Assembly: GCA_021396245.1 (NCBI GenBank)
Contig: WNYE01000012.1
Location: 248,001 to 312,000, forward strand
Length of the DNA stretch: 64,000 nucleotides
Source: Sporothrix humicola
Lineage: Eukaryota; Ascomycota; Sordariomycetes; Ophiostomatales; Ophiostomataceae
Direction: 5' to 3'
The stretch's first letter is position 1. Each line of letters begins with the position of its first letter. This document shows, piece by piece, positions 45,301 through 57,742 of the stretch. The notes beneath the pieces are model-generated. The model was not told where the DNA came from. It saw only the letters and a program-made list of their open reading frames with translations, and did not search any database. The position numbers were made by a program, and so were the translations under genes.

Positions 45301-46248
45301 ACCCAGGTAATCCAAGGTCCTCATATGGACATCGTTCTCACCAGGGCCCTCACGAGAAAACGCAGACTGGGCGGGCGAGCTGGGACCATTGGAGCCAAGG
45401 CTTGCAATGCTGGCCAGAGTAGAGCCACGTTCACGAGTGGTTGGGTTCCAGCTGCTGAAGATGGATGGGCCAAACGGAGAGGTAGCTGCTGGCGTCTGGC
45501 CAAAGGGAACCCGCTGTGGCATAGAACCAGCACGGAGCCGGGAGAGGAGCGCAGAAGACGACGAGGCACCAGTTCCATCTGCGCCTTCTAGGCCGGGAGA
45601 AGGCGATTTGTAGGGTGTTTGGGATGGAGTCGGACGTGACGTCTTGGGAGCGGCAGTGCCAACCGCCGACAGATTGAGCAGGCCATTGCCAACACCACCG
45701 GGCGAGAACCGGGATGGTACTGTTCCAGCGCGGGCACGACGGCCGACAGGAAGAGGGAGGAAGTCGGAGGAGGAAGGGAGCTGGGCGAAGTCCGGGAAGC
45801 CGTCCGTGGGCGATTCTGGGATGTTCTCGCGGAGGGGCGTCGAGTTGCCACTTGTCGGCGGGCCAGCCCAAAGGTTTACCGGGGGAAGGCCAGCAATTCC
45901 TTCCTGTGCTTGGATCTCGCGAGCACTGCACATGAGTTAGTAAGGGTTACCGTGGAGGGAGGCTGGAGGCCATTGTCAGCTGCAAAGATAAACGTACCGT
46001 TTTGAGGCGTAGAGGCGGCTCGAAGACCCCAATTCGTGAGATGGCGACCCATTGCCTGAGCGAGAGGCAGATATCTTCGAGCTACCACCGAGGCCAGGCG
46101 GAGGCAGGCCGAATGGCGAGCGCCCGGACGAGGACGCGGATGACGGGTCTATGGGAGACGGGTTGGAAGTGGCGGGCGAGGTTGAGCGCGCCTGCTGCAC
46201 CAGCTGTGGAAAGCTGTTGAGCGTGAGGTCTGACCGAGGGTTTGACAT
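42364..46248 (-). CDS. JSN1: Pumilio-family RNA-binding protein with an RRM (JSN1/PUF1 type)
   Basis: Two exons (46248-45998 and 45925-42364) encode about 1,270 residues. The intron has a GTACGT donor, a CTTACTAAC branch point and a GTGCAG acceptor. The N-terminus is Ser/Pro-rich and disordered. An RRM lies at about 472-545 (LWLGSIPTSTTTSTL, then CGFVNFERVDSAVAAKASLN). Pumilio repeats run from about 687 to 989, including SSDYLGNTVVQKLFEHC, HKNGTWAAQKIIDVC and DQYGNYVLQGCLKFG. The last 280 residues are Gln/His/Asn/Gly/Pro-rich with a poly-Gln run and Gly-Gly repeats ending in RGGGGRPGRNP. RRM plus divergent Puf repeats is the layout of yeast Jsn1/Puf1 and Puf2, which bind 3' UTRs of mRNAs for membrane-associated proteins and recruit decay or localisation factors. 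The leader upstream is pyrimidine-rich on the sense strand. Confidence 0.92.
42979..43000 (-). repeat. CTG/TTG codon repeat encoding poly-Gln in the Pumilio protein
   Basis: Read on the minus strand, CAA and CAG codons in tandem give a run of six or seven Gln inside the disordered C-terminal tail, beside a second His/Gln-rich stretch. Confidence 0.8.
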
Positions 46249-49200
46249 TATGAATTATGTTATTTTTGTCGAGTTGGGATATTGCGCCCGAATGACCATG
46301 TGAAAATCGATACAGTCCTCCTACGAGGAGGTGATGAAGCGTACAGAAACACCAGTTCTGAACACGCTGTCGCAACGACCAATTAATATGGGTGATGGAG
46401 GAGTGCCAGCTTGTCCAAGCAAATGATGCCGATGCAAAAGGATACGAATGCAAGAATGAAGTATGGGAGATGGATGAAACTCAAGTCGATCGAGAACTGG
46501 AAAGGAAAACTGGTCCTGGTTGAAGTCGTGGCGTTCGTAGATCGAGTGACGGGGGGAATGCAGTGCGAGTTAAGGGGACAAAGGAGTGACAGTCGAACAG
46601 CGCAGTGGACGGCGAGAACGACAGCAATGGATGGTCGGATAGATTGGATGGAAGGAAGGATGGTTCGAGAGTTCGAGAACGTGTCGAGACGAGCAGAATC
46701 AACCACAAAAGTCGTGTGCCGCCGCTGGATGGGAAAACCGCAATCGAAAAGGCGGGCGGCGGTGGATCAATGGAGTGATCAGCGCTCTCTTGAAAAGGCG
46801 GATGGGGATGCACAGAGTTGCCCGTTTTCCGCCTGCGAGTCTGGTCTCGATACGATTGACTGCGATCGTGGATCTTGATGCTCGTCGATTTCTGTCCTTG
46901 GCCTGACAGTCTGCACAATGCTCCGTAAGCAGATGGGTCAATTGTCGACAAGGGGACACGGTGGATTCGGAGGCTCTTTCAACGGGGGCGAACGTTGGCC
47001 TTTTTTGTCTAGATCTCGAAATCGACCGTTGAAAAAGGGGGGAGGGGGCAGAGGGGCGATGAAGCGAAGAGAAAAGGAAACAACAAAACTAAAAGTTATA
47101 TGTTAAAAGGGGGGTTGAGAGAATGGAAGAACAGGAATGGAAACTTCGTGTTGGAAGAAAAAAGCCAGAAAGGAGAGGAGGATGCAAAGGAGAAGCAAAG
47201 GAGAATACGTCGCTGCGGTAAGGAGAGGTGATGGGCGAAAAAAAGCGGATGTGGGTCGAGTTTCAAGTTCCAGAAAGAGTGAGGTGAGAGAAGGAGCGAC
47301 TGAAAAAATAGCGGACGAAAGCTGTTTTTTGGGGAAAGCTCAGGGTGTGTCGGGAACAGCATAGGGCAGGAGGGGCGCTGGGACGCTAGGCGCTAAAGGG
47401 CTTGCCTAAACACTGAGGAAAGAGCAAACGGCAGTGGTGGAAGCTTGGGCAGGGGCTCGCAGCACGTAATACGAATGCACTCCAGGTGTGTATTTTTTGG
47501 GCACGGTGCAGGCATGCAATAAACTGTAAACCGGAAATATATCTTATGTCGATTTTCTTTTTCCAAAATATTTATATCCTAGAGAGGAAGACCCGGTGCT
47601 TTGTACTTGTAGGTAGATGTTTGTTCTATCTTGAGATCCTTGGATCGAGGCGGCGGTGCATCTTGATAAAGAAGGAACGACTAAGCACACCACCCATCAA
47701 GCAAAGAAGGAGGGGAGCATCAACAATGGCGAGATGGAAAGAGCCACCTGCTGCAAAACATAAAAAGCCAATGGAAGGTGGACTACGTAGGCCAACGGGG
47801 GAAAGAGCTACTGCGGAAGAAAAGGGGCAAGAGCCATCATGCGTGCGTTAGCTGGTTGCTTGTGCTCCATATCCAGCGATGCGTCGTGTTGACTTCGTCA
47901 GTCGCTCTTTCTTTTTCTCTCCTCTCCTGCGGCGTGCAGGCCCCCTCCCCCAGCAGCCAAAAAAGCATGCCGTCAGGCACAGCCAGCACTGAAGCACAGA
48001 GCCACTCGAACAGCTCACGGTTTGGGTCGAGAGATAGCGGGTTTCATCCCTGAGAGATCCTTTTCCCAGCTGGCGGTCCACACAAACAGGGCACACTCTT
48101 TTTCCCTTTTTGTTCTCCTCGATTCCCTTGACCGTACCGTGGGATGCGCAGTGGAGACCAAGAACACAAGGAAAGAAGGGGTGCAACGTTCTAGGGGGTG
48201 TGGGGATAAGAGGCGCTAATCCAACAGGTCAACCAGAACCAAACGGCAGGAAGGTGCCCTGCAACAGCAACCGCTGTGCCAGAAAGATGGAAGGAGCAAG
48301 GGAAAAGCAAGGAAGGGAACGGAAGAAGGGCGGAGGAAGGAGCAAACGACGACGTTGTGAATGAATATATGCGAGGATCCCCGCCGTTGATTAACAAAGT
48401 GCGGCGTGGAATATGGTGGTATCCCGGAGCAAGAAGAGGGCAACCTGCGGCGGCAGCATCTGTGAACGGGATATCTCTGTCCTCTCGAACAAGTTGTTTA
48501 GAAACAGCACAGCCAAGTGGCTGAAAATAACCGACCAAGGGGTATAGCAATGCCTCCCATCTTCGAAAATCATAGCTCAATTTTTTTTTTTTTTTTGTAA
48601 AAAAAGAGATAGAACGAAGCACAAGATAGACAAAAATGAAACTCGAATTCAGGCGGGGCGTACCCAAGCCTCACAGAAAAGAAAACGCCTCTCGAAGATT
48701 TGAATGACAGCAGTTGTGACATTCTATCTGAGATTGGCCAGGTTCTGCCATGCCATGCAATGCAGCGGGCTTTTCTCGTTTTATTTTTCTTTTCTATTTT
48801 CTTTTTCACCTTCTCCGAGTTTGTGGCTGATGGGCCAAACAAAGACCCTCCTTCACCTCCGACCCCTTTCTTCGTTCCCTTACAGCACATATTGGTTCCT
48901 AGTTCACGGGTCAATGCCTCGTACTTTGTCTTTGTTTCTTTGCCTCTTCCTACTCCCTGCTGATGACGATTTATGTCTTTTGCAATTATCCCCAGTTTGT
49001 GTGTTCATGCTACCGCAAAGCTCCCAAAGTGGAATTAAGGGCCCATACTGCCATCCCTTTATGTCTTGTTCCTCTTTCTCGAACCAGCTCGCGGCTATAC
49101 AAACACGAGTACAAGTCCCTTGACTGTGCCCCTTATTCGTCCATCTTTTTGCAACTCAACTACGAAAACAGATGTCAAATACTCCAAGCAAAGTACATAC

Positions 49201-51273
49201 TTGCACAGCGTCTGCTCCTGTACCCAGTACTCGCGTGTGCGTCGGTTCCCTGCTCTTTTCGTCCCAAGATGCCAATCATTGAGCTGGCTACAGTAGATCT
49301 AAAACGGGACAACTCACACCCCTCACCCCAGTCTCCAACCCTTTGCCCTTTCAGACCCCCTTTCCCTGGCAAGCATTGCTCTTCTTTCTGGCTTCTGCCT
49401 GTCACATCCCTTTCCTGGGACACAATTGGCGAGACGGAAAATATCAAGGCTTGTCTGGCCTGCAAGAGAGAGCGCCATCCCCGAAGACACAAAATGCAAG
49501 ACAACGACAAGTTGGTACCACAGAAGAACAGCTGCATAAATGATAAATGGGCATGATAAACCGAGGCACATAATTTATACGTCGTATTGCATTCTGCTCT
49601 TTTGATGATTGATAGGGCAATATATGAATACGGTAGACGCTCGTGTTGGGACATATTCATTTGCAAGAAACCATTATCTCAACACACATTCGTTGGTACA
49701 CTTGCTCAACTTGTTAGTGCTTCCCCAGCAAGTTAGGCCAGGGGCACATATTTCCGTTTTGGGGTTGTTTAAGAGCGGCTTCGACCACGAGCAGATCCCC
49801 AGGATCACGAACGATCGACACGCCCTGTGAGCATCGTTTTTTTGCTGCCAGCGGACAAGTGCCACTAATACGTCAGAGACGGTAGTGGAGGGAAGAAAAA
49901 GCGATGCACTTGAGGCACTCTGCCACACTCGGCACTGTACGACGATCTAGCACGAAATCGGAACTGTCAGCCCCAAACTTCACAAGCCTCCCCCAAATCC
50001 CAATATTTCTAAGTGTTTGCATTTTCATGGAGAGAGGCGACTCTAACAATGGACAAGCGTTCTTTGGCTCTGCCACAGTCGCTTGTTTTGATCTCGAACT
50101 TGCTGTTGTGTGTAATGCCCTGATGTGGCCCAAAAATGCTAAAAATAGGCATCTCTATACACCAGGTCAATACTAACACCAAGACGAAAGAAGACCACCT
50201 AAACTGACTATGGATTCGTACTGCATGCAATATGCAGGACAAGACGACATCATTCTCGTAGCACAAAGTACATAGACCGCGTAGTGTCATGTGTAATGCT
50301 TGGCTGCATTACTCGCCCTTTGCCTATTTGTCCATTTGTTCGTTTCTTCATTTCGTTGACTCGTAAGACTTTGACGTTTCTGCTCCTTAAGTCTAAATAC
50401 ATTTGCGATAAGCTTTTGGCTTGAACAATACTGCCCAGAGAAAATAGAGATAGCCTTTGTCTATTAAAAAAGGAACACACGGCATATGATTGCCGTAAGC
50501 ATGACGCCGCTTCATACTCCGTATCGTCCTATAGCTTGCAGCATATATAGGTCAGTAACGTAGCCGTACCTTCAAACACACTCTCCCTAGCTCTCTACCT
50601 TTCTCTACCCATAGCTTCCCTTTGCGGGTCAGATGCCTGTTTTGTAGCGGAGCATATCCATTGCACATCTTTACACCTAATCACCCGTTAATGGCATGTA
50701 AAGTACAAGACTAATGAGAACCCATTTGTGTATATCGATTGTCAAGAGAGTAACTAGATAGATGTAGAAACAGAGAAACCAAGGTACAAAAAGAAAATAC
50801 ATGGTTGACTTTGGTCCTTTCAGAAATAAAAACGGAAACATACAGCAAAAAAGGTCTAAAGACCTTGCAACAAAATATCAAAGAAACAAGTCCCAACTCC
50901 GATGACCAGGGTGACCCAATGTACCTTACCCTGGCGTTGACCAACATACAAATAGATACCTGCAGGGGAATAGGGAAATGCGCAGCAGTTGATAACGAAA
51001 CAAACAGAAACAATCGGAAATAGAAAAGGGAAAGGGTAGTTTGGATATATAAAAAAATCAATTGGAAACGGGGGGAATCTGGGGAATTACAAAAACACCT
51101 GTGATGAAGAGGAGATGGGGTTTAATTCTAACACCGGTGGAACACAAAATAAAATAGGCAGAATAAAAGAGGGAAGAATAATAACGAAAGTAAAAGAAGA
51201 GAAGAGGCGAGGGAAAAAATCGAAAAGAGGAAACAAATGGAGTCAAGATGATACCGCCAAGAGGTTGTGATCA
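46249..51273. other. 5-kb region without a convincing gene
   Basis: The part next to 46249, to about 47.4 kb, is purine-rich on the + strand and should be the promoter and leader of the minus-strand Pumilio gene. The part before 51273 is the 3' UTR of the next gene. Between about 47.4 and 50.7 kb the open frames are short, lack globular composition and do not join through good splice sites. I looked for tRNA-like B boxes, 5S-like sequence and transposase-like frames and recognised none. Confidence 0.55.
48581..48596. repeat. Poly(T) run of 16 bases
   Basis: An uninterrupted 16-T run in non-coding DNA of the gene-poor block. No flanking element body is seen. Confidence 0.8.
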
Positions 51274-54200
51274 TCACCACAGCCACGATGTCGATGAGGT
51301 CGAAGTCGTGCCCTTTTGATGGGCCACCTTGATATTCTCGCCAGCTGCGGCCTGCGCAGAATCAGCATTAACTTCCGCGGACGTCGTGTCGCGTGTGTGC
51401 TCTGCTGCGACCTTTGTCTCCAGTTCGCGCATATGCTCCGCCGCCTTTGCTTCATACTCGTCGTGCTCTTCCTGCTTTCCTTGAACCCGGAGCCACCAAA
51501 GCTTTGATGCAATCTGGGCACGCCGGACAGAGAGGCGGACGTCGTCGCGGAGCTTACCAGCCGCGTCGGTTCCAAGATCGGTGGGTACGATACGCTTGGC
51601 AGCAGACTGAGCCTCCTCGACGATGTGATGAAGGTGATTGGCTTGCACCCCAAGACCCTTCGAGAGGACACGGCGGGGCTCAACAGAACACACCATCTTC
51701 CAAAACTCTTCGAGATCGTGCTTGGCTTCCTTGGAGGCGCTTGTCAAGGAGTTGAATGTAGCGACTGTTTCGTCGACAGCGGCATGGACCTGCTCCATGA
51801 AGGGAAGGGAAATTTTGTGCTCATCGGCAAAGTCGGATGCAGCCTTTTTGGCTTGCGAAGCGGCTTCGATGCCGGCCTGGGCCGCTGCACGCACAGAGTC
51901 CTGCCACAGACCGAGCCCAGCCTCAAACAGTCTTGCGGCTGTGGGCTGACCAAAGTCGACGGCGAATGTCTCGTTGATCTTGGGCCGGCGGGTAGTGACG
52001 ATGGAGACGTTCATGACGCCGAACGCATCTTTCTTGTTGATCTCGATAATAATGCCTTCGTCCGTGGTGAACAGCTTGGACTTGAGGACCTTTTTGCCTT
52101 GCCAAACATCAATATCAATGGCTCCCTTGGCGAGCCACATGGTCTTGGTGGCGGCGGGAACCTTGACCAGAATCTCATGGCTGCTGTACACCTGGATGGA
52201 GCAGCCCGTACTCTTGATTTCGGTGTCCGACACGACCTTGGTGTTGCGCTGGTTGTGTTCATTCTCTGTCAAGTAGCCGCCAAACATGACATGGTGCGGG
52301 TGACCGGTCCAGTCAGACATGGGGATCTCGACGGTCTTTGTCGTCACAAAGCTGATCGTCACCGTCGGGGCGCCGGAGGGTATAGAGCAGACGGAGGAGG
52401 CAACAGCCACGTGAGCTGATGCCATGTTGCTAACAAGGGCTGTCGGCGAGCTAATGGATGCCGCAGACGTTACTTGGCTGTACTTGGTAGCAACCGGCAG
52501 GCCCGGTGTTTGGAAACCAAAGTATGACGACAGGGTGCCGGTGTACAAGGATGCTGACCACACAAGAACAGTAAAGAGAAGAATTGCTAGAAGACCACGG
52601 AGGCTCGAGAAAAGAATCGATCCGAGTTCACGGACAGCCTGGCAGGCCTCAGGCGAGAAGTCTTGACCTTGACGCATGAGCTGGTAGGCCGCCGCCGTAG
52701 CTGTGAAGAAGCCCCGAAGGGTACCTTCGGCCTCGGTGCTTGACACCTTGGTGCTTAATGCTTTGGTGCTTGACGTTTTGTCGTCAGCTCCCTTGTCTTC
52801 GGATGGGAAAGCCCTAAGATTCGAGAGGAAGGCAAGGTTCCGGTTCATCTGGCGGGCATCAATGTTGAGGAAAGACGCCAGGTCAATGGGCTGACGCCTA
52901 GAACCCCAACGCTTTTCTTCCTCATCAATAGGCTCGAGGTCCATGTGCACGGCGTGGCGGTCAACATAAAAATTCCAAAGGTCACCAGATGGAGACCGCG
53001 AGAAGGTCTGCGTGTGCGTAATGAAGATGCAGGGCACTTTATAGCGTGCCATAAACCCCCAAGCTGCGCTCCTGGTTGTCTCGGCCTGCTCGTCGTCGTT
53101 CCCGGAGACGTAGAAGACAGCAATGTGGGGAAGCTTCCATGCGGGGAACTCAATCATTCCCCTGGAATCCTCGGCGGTCTTGTGGGTCTCGCCGTTGTCG
53201 AGCTCGATGGAGCAGACAGTGCTGTTGGAGGGTCCGGTATTAGGGACTTCTTCGGCCTTGACGCATCGGTCTACCTTGATGTAGTAATCAGACACCCCCA
53301 TCAGTTGGATCTCGTCAATCTCAGGAACCTTGGCAGAGCCGAAAGATGAGATGGGAATGATGTTGTAAGTGCCCGGCGTCGATGTACGGCGGTGCTCGTT
53401 GTCCAAAGAAGGTTTGTCGGGCGACGAGGCCGAAGCCAGGATGGCCGACGAGATCTTGTGCATGATGTCGTTGTAGGCACCGTCGTTGCCCACGTACAAA
53501 ATGTGGAGAGGCTCGCGGTGGGACAGGTATTGGTAAGACATGGTCTGGCGGATGGCAGCGGCCAGGCGGCCGCGAGCGGGCACCATGGCAAGGTCGTCAA
53601 CAATGATGGCAGACTCGCTCTCGGAGAACTCCCGAATTGTGTGCTTGACCTGCAGTTCGCTAAAGTAAAAACCGCCAAAGCCAGTAGCTTCATCAAACAC
53701 GATGGGTTGGTTAAGCGGCGAGCGGCCACCGCTGATATCACCGTGCGACGAGTCGTACTCGAGCGAAGACAACGACTGCGTTGATGGGTTGCAGAGGGCC
53801 TGCTCGGCATAGCGCATGGAGTCAGCCGGGGACGACCGGCGGGCTCCGCTGGAGCCTTCACCGATGCCATGGCTGGCGTGGTACATCTGGCTGTGCCCAG
53901 GAGTATTGCGGGTTTGTGTGGGGAGGTATCCGCTGCTCTGGTCCATCTGCTGTTCATCGTCAGATGCATACTCGGCGTCTTCCTCGTCCTCCTCCTCGTC
54001 ATCAACCACGTCCTCCTCATCATCGTAGGGGGTGTCGGTTCCGTTGATGCTGTGGACATCGTCTGCCCGAGGATAGAGGTTGAAAGAGCTCGTGATCGAC
54101 GCTGCCAGAGAATCGTCTCTACCGTCTTGGCTCTCGCCGTCACAGCTGCTGATCAGCTCGTAGGCCGAGTCAGCCAGGCTGCTCGTCTCATCAAAGATGG

Positions 54201-54492
54201 CCGACGACGACATATTGTCGGCAGGAACAGGGGCGGGAGCGTCTGTAGAGCTTGAAGTGACCCAGTGGGCTAGGGTTTGGCTGCCTTCGGGCTTGGGGAA
54301 TCGGAGAGATGAGCTGGACACGGATGACTGTGAATCCTGGGATGTCTGTGATCCCTGCGATAAGCGTGAAGATGTGGTGGTCGTTGGCTGTTGATTTTCG
54401 TCTGGCGGAGACGATGTCGATGCGATATTCGTATAGTTTTGATTCAAATCCTTTGCTGGACCTGTAGAGGATCCAGTGGTTTGCTCATCCAT
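51274..54492 (-). CDS. Large unrecognised membrane protein with acidic N-terminal half
   Basis: A single uninterrupted frame of 1,072 residues with an ATG at 54490-54492. Residues 1-130 are Ser/Thr/Gln-rich, and residues about 155-190 are strongly acidic. A globular part follows (about 265-540) with blocks such as GFGGFYFSELQVKHTIREF, EPLHILYVGNDGAYNDIMHK, KLPHIAVFYVSGNDDEQAE and YKVPCIFITHTQTF. Alternating beta strands and helices resemble an alpha/beta nucleotide-binding-like fold, though no P-loop is seen. One membrane segment lies at about 632-650 (LLAILLFTVLVWSASLY). A beta-rich region follows (SWTGHPHHVMFGG-like, about 725-830), then charged helices to the end. I do not recognise the family. 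Lack of introns in a gene this size is unusual here. A cytosolic N-terminus with a lumenal or extracellular C-terminus is one possible topology. Confidence 0.85.
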   Translation of the reverse strand: MDEQTTGSSTGPAKDLNQNYTNIASTSSPPDENQQPTTTTSSRLSQGSQTSQDSQSSVSSSSLRFPKPEGSQTLAHWVTSSSTDAPAPVPADNMSSSAIFDETSSLADSAYELISSCDGESQDGRDDSLAASITSSFNLYPRADDVHSINGTDTPYDDEEDVVDDEEEDEEDAEYASDDEQQMDQSSGYLPTQTRNTPGHSQMYHASHGIGEGSSGARRSSPADSMRYAEQALCNPSTQSLSSLEYDSSHGDISGGRSPLNQPIVFDEATGFGGFYFSELQVKHTIREFSESESAIIVDDLAMVPARGRLAAAIRQTMSYQYLSHREPLHILYVGNDGAYNDIMHKISSAILASASSPDKPSLDNEHRRTSTPGTYNIIPISSFGSAKVPEIDEIQLMGVSDYYIKVDRCVKAEEVPNTGPSNSTVCSIELDNGETHKTAEDSRGMIEFPAWKLPHIAVFYVSGNDDEQAETTRSAAWGFMARYKVPCIFITHTQTFSRSPSGDLWNFYVDRHAVHMDLEPIDEEEKRWGSRRQPIDLASFLNIDARQMNRNLAFLSNLRAFPSEDKGADDKTSSTKALSTKVSSTEAEGTLRGFFTATAAAYQLMRQGQDFSPEACQAVRELGSILFSSLRGLLAILLFTVLVWSASLYTGTLSSYFGFQTPGLPVATKYSQVTSAASISSPTALVSNMASAHVAVASSVCSIPSGAPTVTISFVTTKTVEIPMSDWTGHPHHVMFGGYLTENEHNQRNTKVVSDTEIKSTGCSIQVYSSHEILVKVPAATKTMWLAKGAIDIDVWQGKKVLKSKLFTTDEGIIIEINKKDAFGVMNVSIVTTRRPKINETFAVDFGQPTAARLFEAGLGLWQDSVRAAAQAGIEAASQAKKAASDFADEHKISLPFMEQVHAAVDETVATFNSLTSASKEAKHDLEEFWKMVCSVEPRRVLSKGLGVQANHLHHIVEEAQSAAKRIVPTDLGTDAAGKLRDDVRLSVRRAQIASKLWWLRVQGKQEEHDEYEAKAAEHMRELETKVAAEHTRDTTSAEVNADSAQAAAGENIKVAHQKGTTSTSSTSWLW

Positions 54493-57400
54493 TGCTGTTG
54501 TCGATGGGAAAGAGGGGAGAGGAGGAAGGGAGAGAGTCCGAATGTCAGCCTTGTATTTGGAAGAACACTGTAAGTCACGTCATATTCACTAACAAGCTTC
54601 CCAAGAACGGGGGGGGAGGCGAAGGGGATAAGAGGAACGAAAAGATGAGAAAGACAGAAAATAAGCTGGGAATTCGAGTGAATGGAAGGATAGTAAAGTA
54701 CCAAACGTTGGTTTTGACTATCCCCTCCAATATGGAAAGAACCAACATACACACAGTTCAAGAAGTCACGGTCGTGATTTCCCATGGAGGTCCTGGCTGC
54801 CTACAGTTGTCGCTGTAAGAGGGAAGGTGGGGCAGACCGGCGATGCGATAAGGGCGAGGGCGGAGAAGATAGAAGGCGAGTGGGGAGCGGCAGGCGCGTT
54901 AGGCTCACGTTCTCGAGATGGCAAGTGCAACTGACCAGCGAATGCGCGATGAAGGCATAGGAAGTTATGGAAAGCAGAAAAGAAGAGCAAGTGAAGCAAT
55001 AACAGTAAAAAAACAAAAGTGAAGCTTATGGTTAAGAAAAGAGGACAAAAAAGTGAGGTATAGGCAACGAAAGAGGACGCAAAGATGTTAAAGAGTGAGC
55101 AATTCGTCCTGGCTCCTCTTACGGATACGGCTCCAGTGAAGTGGCAGGTGACGTCGAAGAGGGTTCCAATACTACGAGATAGGCCTATCGGAGACGCTGA
55201 TAGCGGCTGTTGGAGGGCAGTGAGTGGGGTAACGAACGCGCTGGCGGATGGGATGCAGTGAGGGGCAGCGAGAGCTATTAGGCAAAGAGCGCCTTCCTCA
55301 GACGTGCAAACACTGCCCGAAGGCAACTTCTCCTCCTTCTACTCCTAGACGGGCAAGCGGTCGTCAAAATAGGTCGAAATAGGCAGCTTTGCACACGCTC
55401 GCTCTACTCAGCATCTGCACCAAAGGAAGGCGCGGCTGGGATAATGGCGTCAGGTATGAGCAAAGAGACCAATCTAAGAGCTCGAGGTATCTGCACCAGC
55501 TCCGGTAGCGGTCGTCCGTCCTATGCTTGGAGGCTTTCTCGCTAACAGTTCCGACCTTACGGCCTGATGGAGGGGTCGGCATACACGGATGGAAGCTCGT
55601 GGCAGTATCTCGCCCCGGATGTGTAATATCATCGCCCTTGCAGAGCTGACACATTGCAGGCCAAAACAGCGTACTGTTTGAGGACGAGACGCTCCGAAGG
55701 AAGGAGCCAGTGGCAGAGATACAACGTCCAACCGTTTTCGAGGGATCGACGACGCAGAGCTGTCACGTGGCAGTTGATCTGAGTGGTCACGTGTAACCAC
55801 TTTAACTTTGATTTGCCCTTACTCTTTGCAGTTGACTTTGGCTCTGCTTCGAAGCATGCGGAGTCCCGACTTGGTGGTTACGATGGTGTGTTCTGGTCGT
55901 AATATCCGAGTGCTCATTCGCAGTGAATATCGTTGCCCAGTTCTCTCATCACCAAGCAGAATTTCTAAATTTACGACTTGATACTCTTCAGCACGCGACT
56001 GGCACTGTTCACGTCGCCAAATGCACAAATTCACACGTTCATCACCTCCAGCGTGTCAGTATCCCTTGTTGGCGCCTGGGTGATCCTCTTCACAGCGGAT
56101 TTTGAGAGATTAAGGTGGTCGACCAGCCAGCCAGGACGTCGTTGATGGGCGTGGGAACCCCTGCCCTTGGGCTGTTTCAGGTTTAGGCGTCAAAAGGAGA
56201 TACAGTACCGGCATATAATTACGCACACTGTACTACAGCGTGCGCACTCCCACTAATACAAATATTTTATGCGCTGTATCTTATCTTAGCGGCCTCCTAT
56301 TATCCCTTTTCACACTCATTTCGAGCCTCAATAGCTTAACTGCAAAAAACGGCAGGCACGATGCTGTGCAGTGGTGTTCGTAGAAATTCAATCTGAAAAG
56401 ACACCGACGCATGATCAGGTTATTGGCCAAGTGCCGGAGCACGACGTCGTGGAAACTCCATCTACGCATTCAGAGTCGCACTTTGTGCGCCGTGAAGACT
56501 TTTCTCGTTCCTGCGAGAGAAGGGGGTTCTCCAGCCCTTTTCTCCCCAAAGTTCGTTGGATGGGTCCACGACACAGAATCTGGCCAATCAGCGTGAAGAC
56601 CCCCTGAGTTCTTCCCCTTTTCAGCCGACGGGAAGACACACAATCGCTCCTGCCATCTGCAGTTCACACCTGCATTCGCAGCTTGTTTTCTGGGCTTCGT
56701 CTGTCCTTTTTCGGCCCACTTCGGGAAAGAGCACTGCGACGACTTGCCATATCTCCTTTTTTTCTGTGTTCTCACTATTTTCTCTCCTTTTTGTCTCTTT
56801 TGTCTCTTTTGTCGCTCACAAAGTCCCAATCGACAATTGCGTCCTGACGTCGACCACACACACGATCCGTCCCTCACATTCGCCATCCTTCTCGTCAGCT
56901 GAGGCACAGACAGGCAGTGCACCCTCAGCCCTGACTGCACTGTGCTGGATGCAACGATATTGCCATCCTCTGGATCTTTAATAAGATACTCGCTGCGTCC
57001 CAATTTTTGTGAGCGGGCTGGGTCGATCGCTGATCCCGTTTCACCCTGGTCTAACCTCCCTTTGTTGCAATTTCTCCCCTGTCACTCTTGTCCCTTTTTT
57101 ATTACAGCTCCTCTCCAATTCGACGCCAGTGTGTTTGTGTGCCTGTCGTGTCGTCTTGCCTTCTGAGGAACCCGCCTCCTCGACCCACATACCTCGACGA
57201 AACGACCCAGGAAACACATCTGTGGGTGCAAGACGACGCTGCGAAGGCTGGTGTTGTTCAGAACTCAAAAACTGGACTCAAAAAGAAAGAACAAAAGCGG
57301 AATAAAAGAAGAACTGGAAAGCGACACCGTGCAACGTCAATCCACCCTTGCGCATTGGCGCTCGTGCTCTGTTGTTTTTCTCTCTTCTCCCTGCCTCTCC

Positions 57401-57742
57401 AAGCACAATTCTGCCCAGTCCGTGACCATCTTGACAGGGGCGCAAAGCAAGGAGCAAGGGCTCGCCTTGGCCTCTTTTCTCCAGTTCCTTTTTTTCGAAA
57501 GGGAGGCCGGTTTCTCAACCGTCAAAGTCAGAAACACAGACAGCGGACGGCACGGGTTGCCAGACGAAAGTACCCCAAATACTCACAAAAGATCCTCCCA
57601 GACCCTCTTCGACCCTCGCGGACCCGTTATTTTGGAGGGACAAGGCCTTCTTCCAGCCTCTCCCATACGACTCTCCTTCTGACAGCCCTTCACTTTTGGC
57701 CCTCTTTATGCCGACTCCTGTTCTTCCTATTGATCCACCACC
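54493..57742. other. Divergent upstream region between the 51274 gene and BUD14
   Basis: A 3.25-kb intergenic region holding two promoters and leaders. Near 57.0-57.74 kb the + strand is pyrimidine-rich, fitting a BUD14 leader. A good CCAATCAGCG box lies at about 56584. The frames at 54766-55326 (-), 56470-57003 (-) and 57088-57807 (+) have no protein-like composition and overlap each other. Confidence 0.6.
56584..56588 (+). promoter_or_regulatory. Candidate CCAAT box upstream of BUD14
   Basis: GGCCAATCAGCG matches the extended NF-Y/HAP consensus (CCAATCA/G) well, about 1.15 kb before the BUD14 ATG. With a long leader, the transcription start could lie close enough for it to act. Confidence 0.3.

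Noticed and set aside
48963..49556. A 197-codon + strand frame in the gene-free block
   Set aside because: Composition is not globular, there is no recognisable motif, and no splice partners or conserved neighbours support it.
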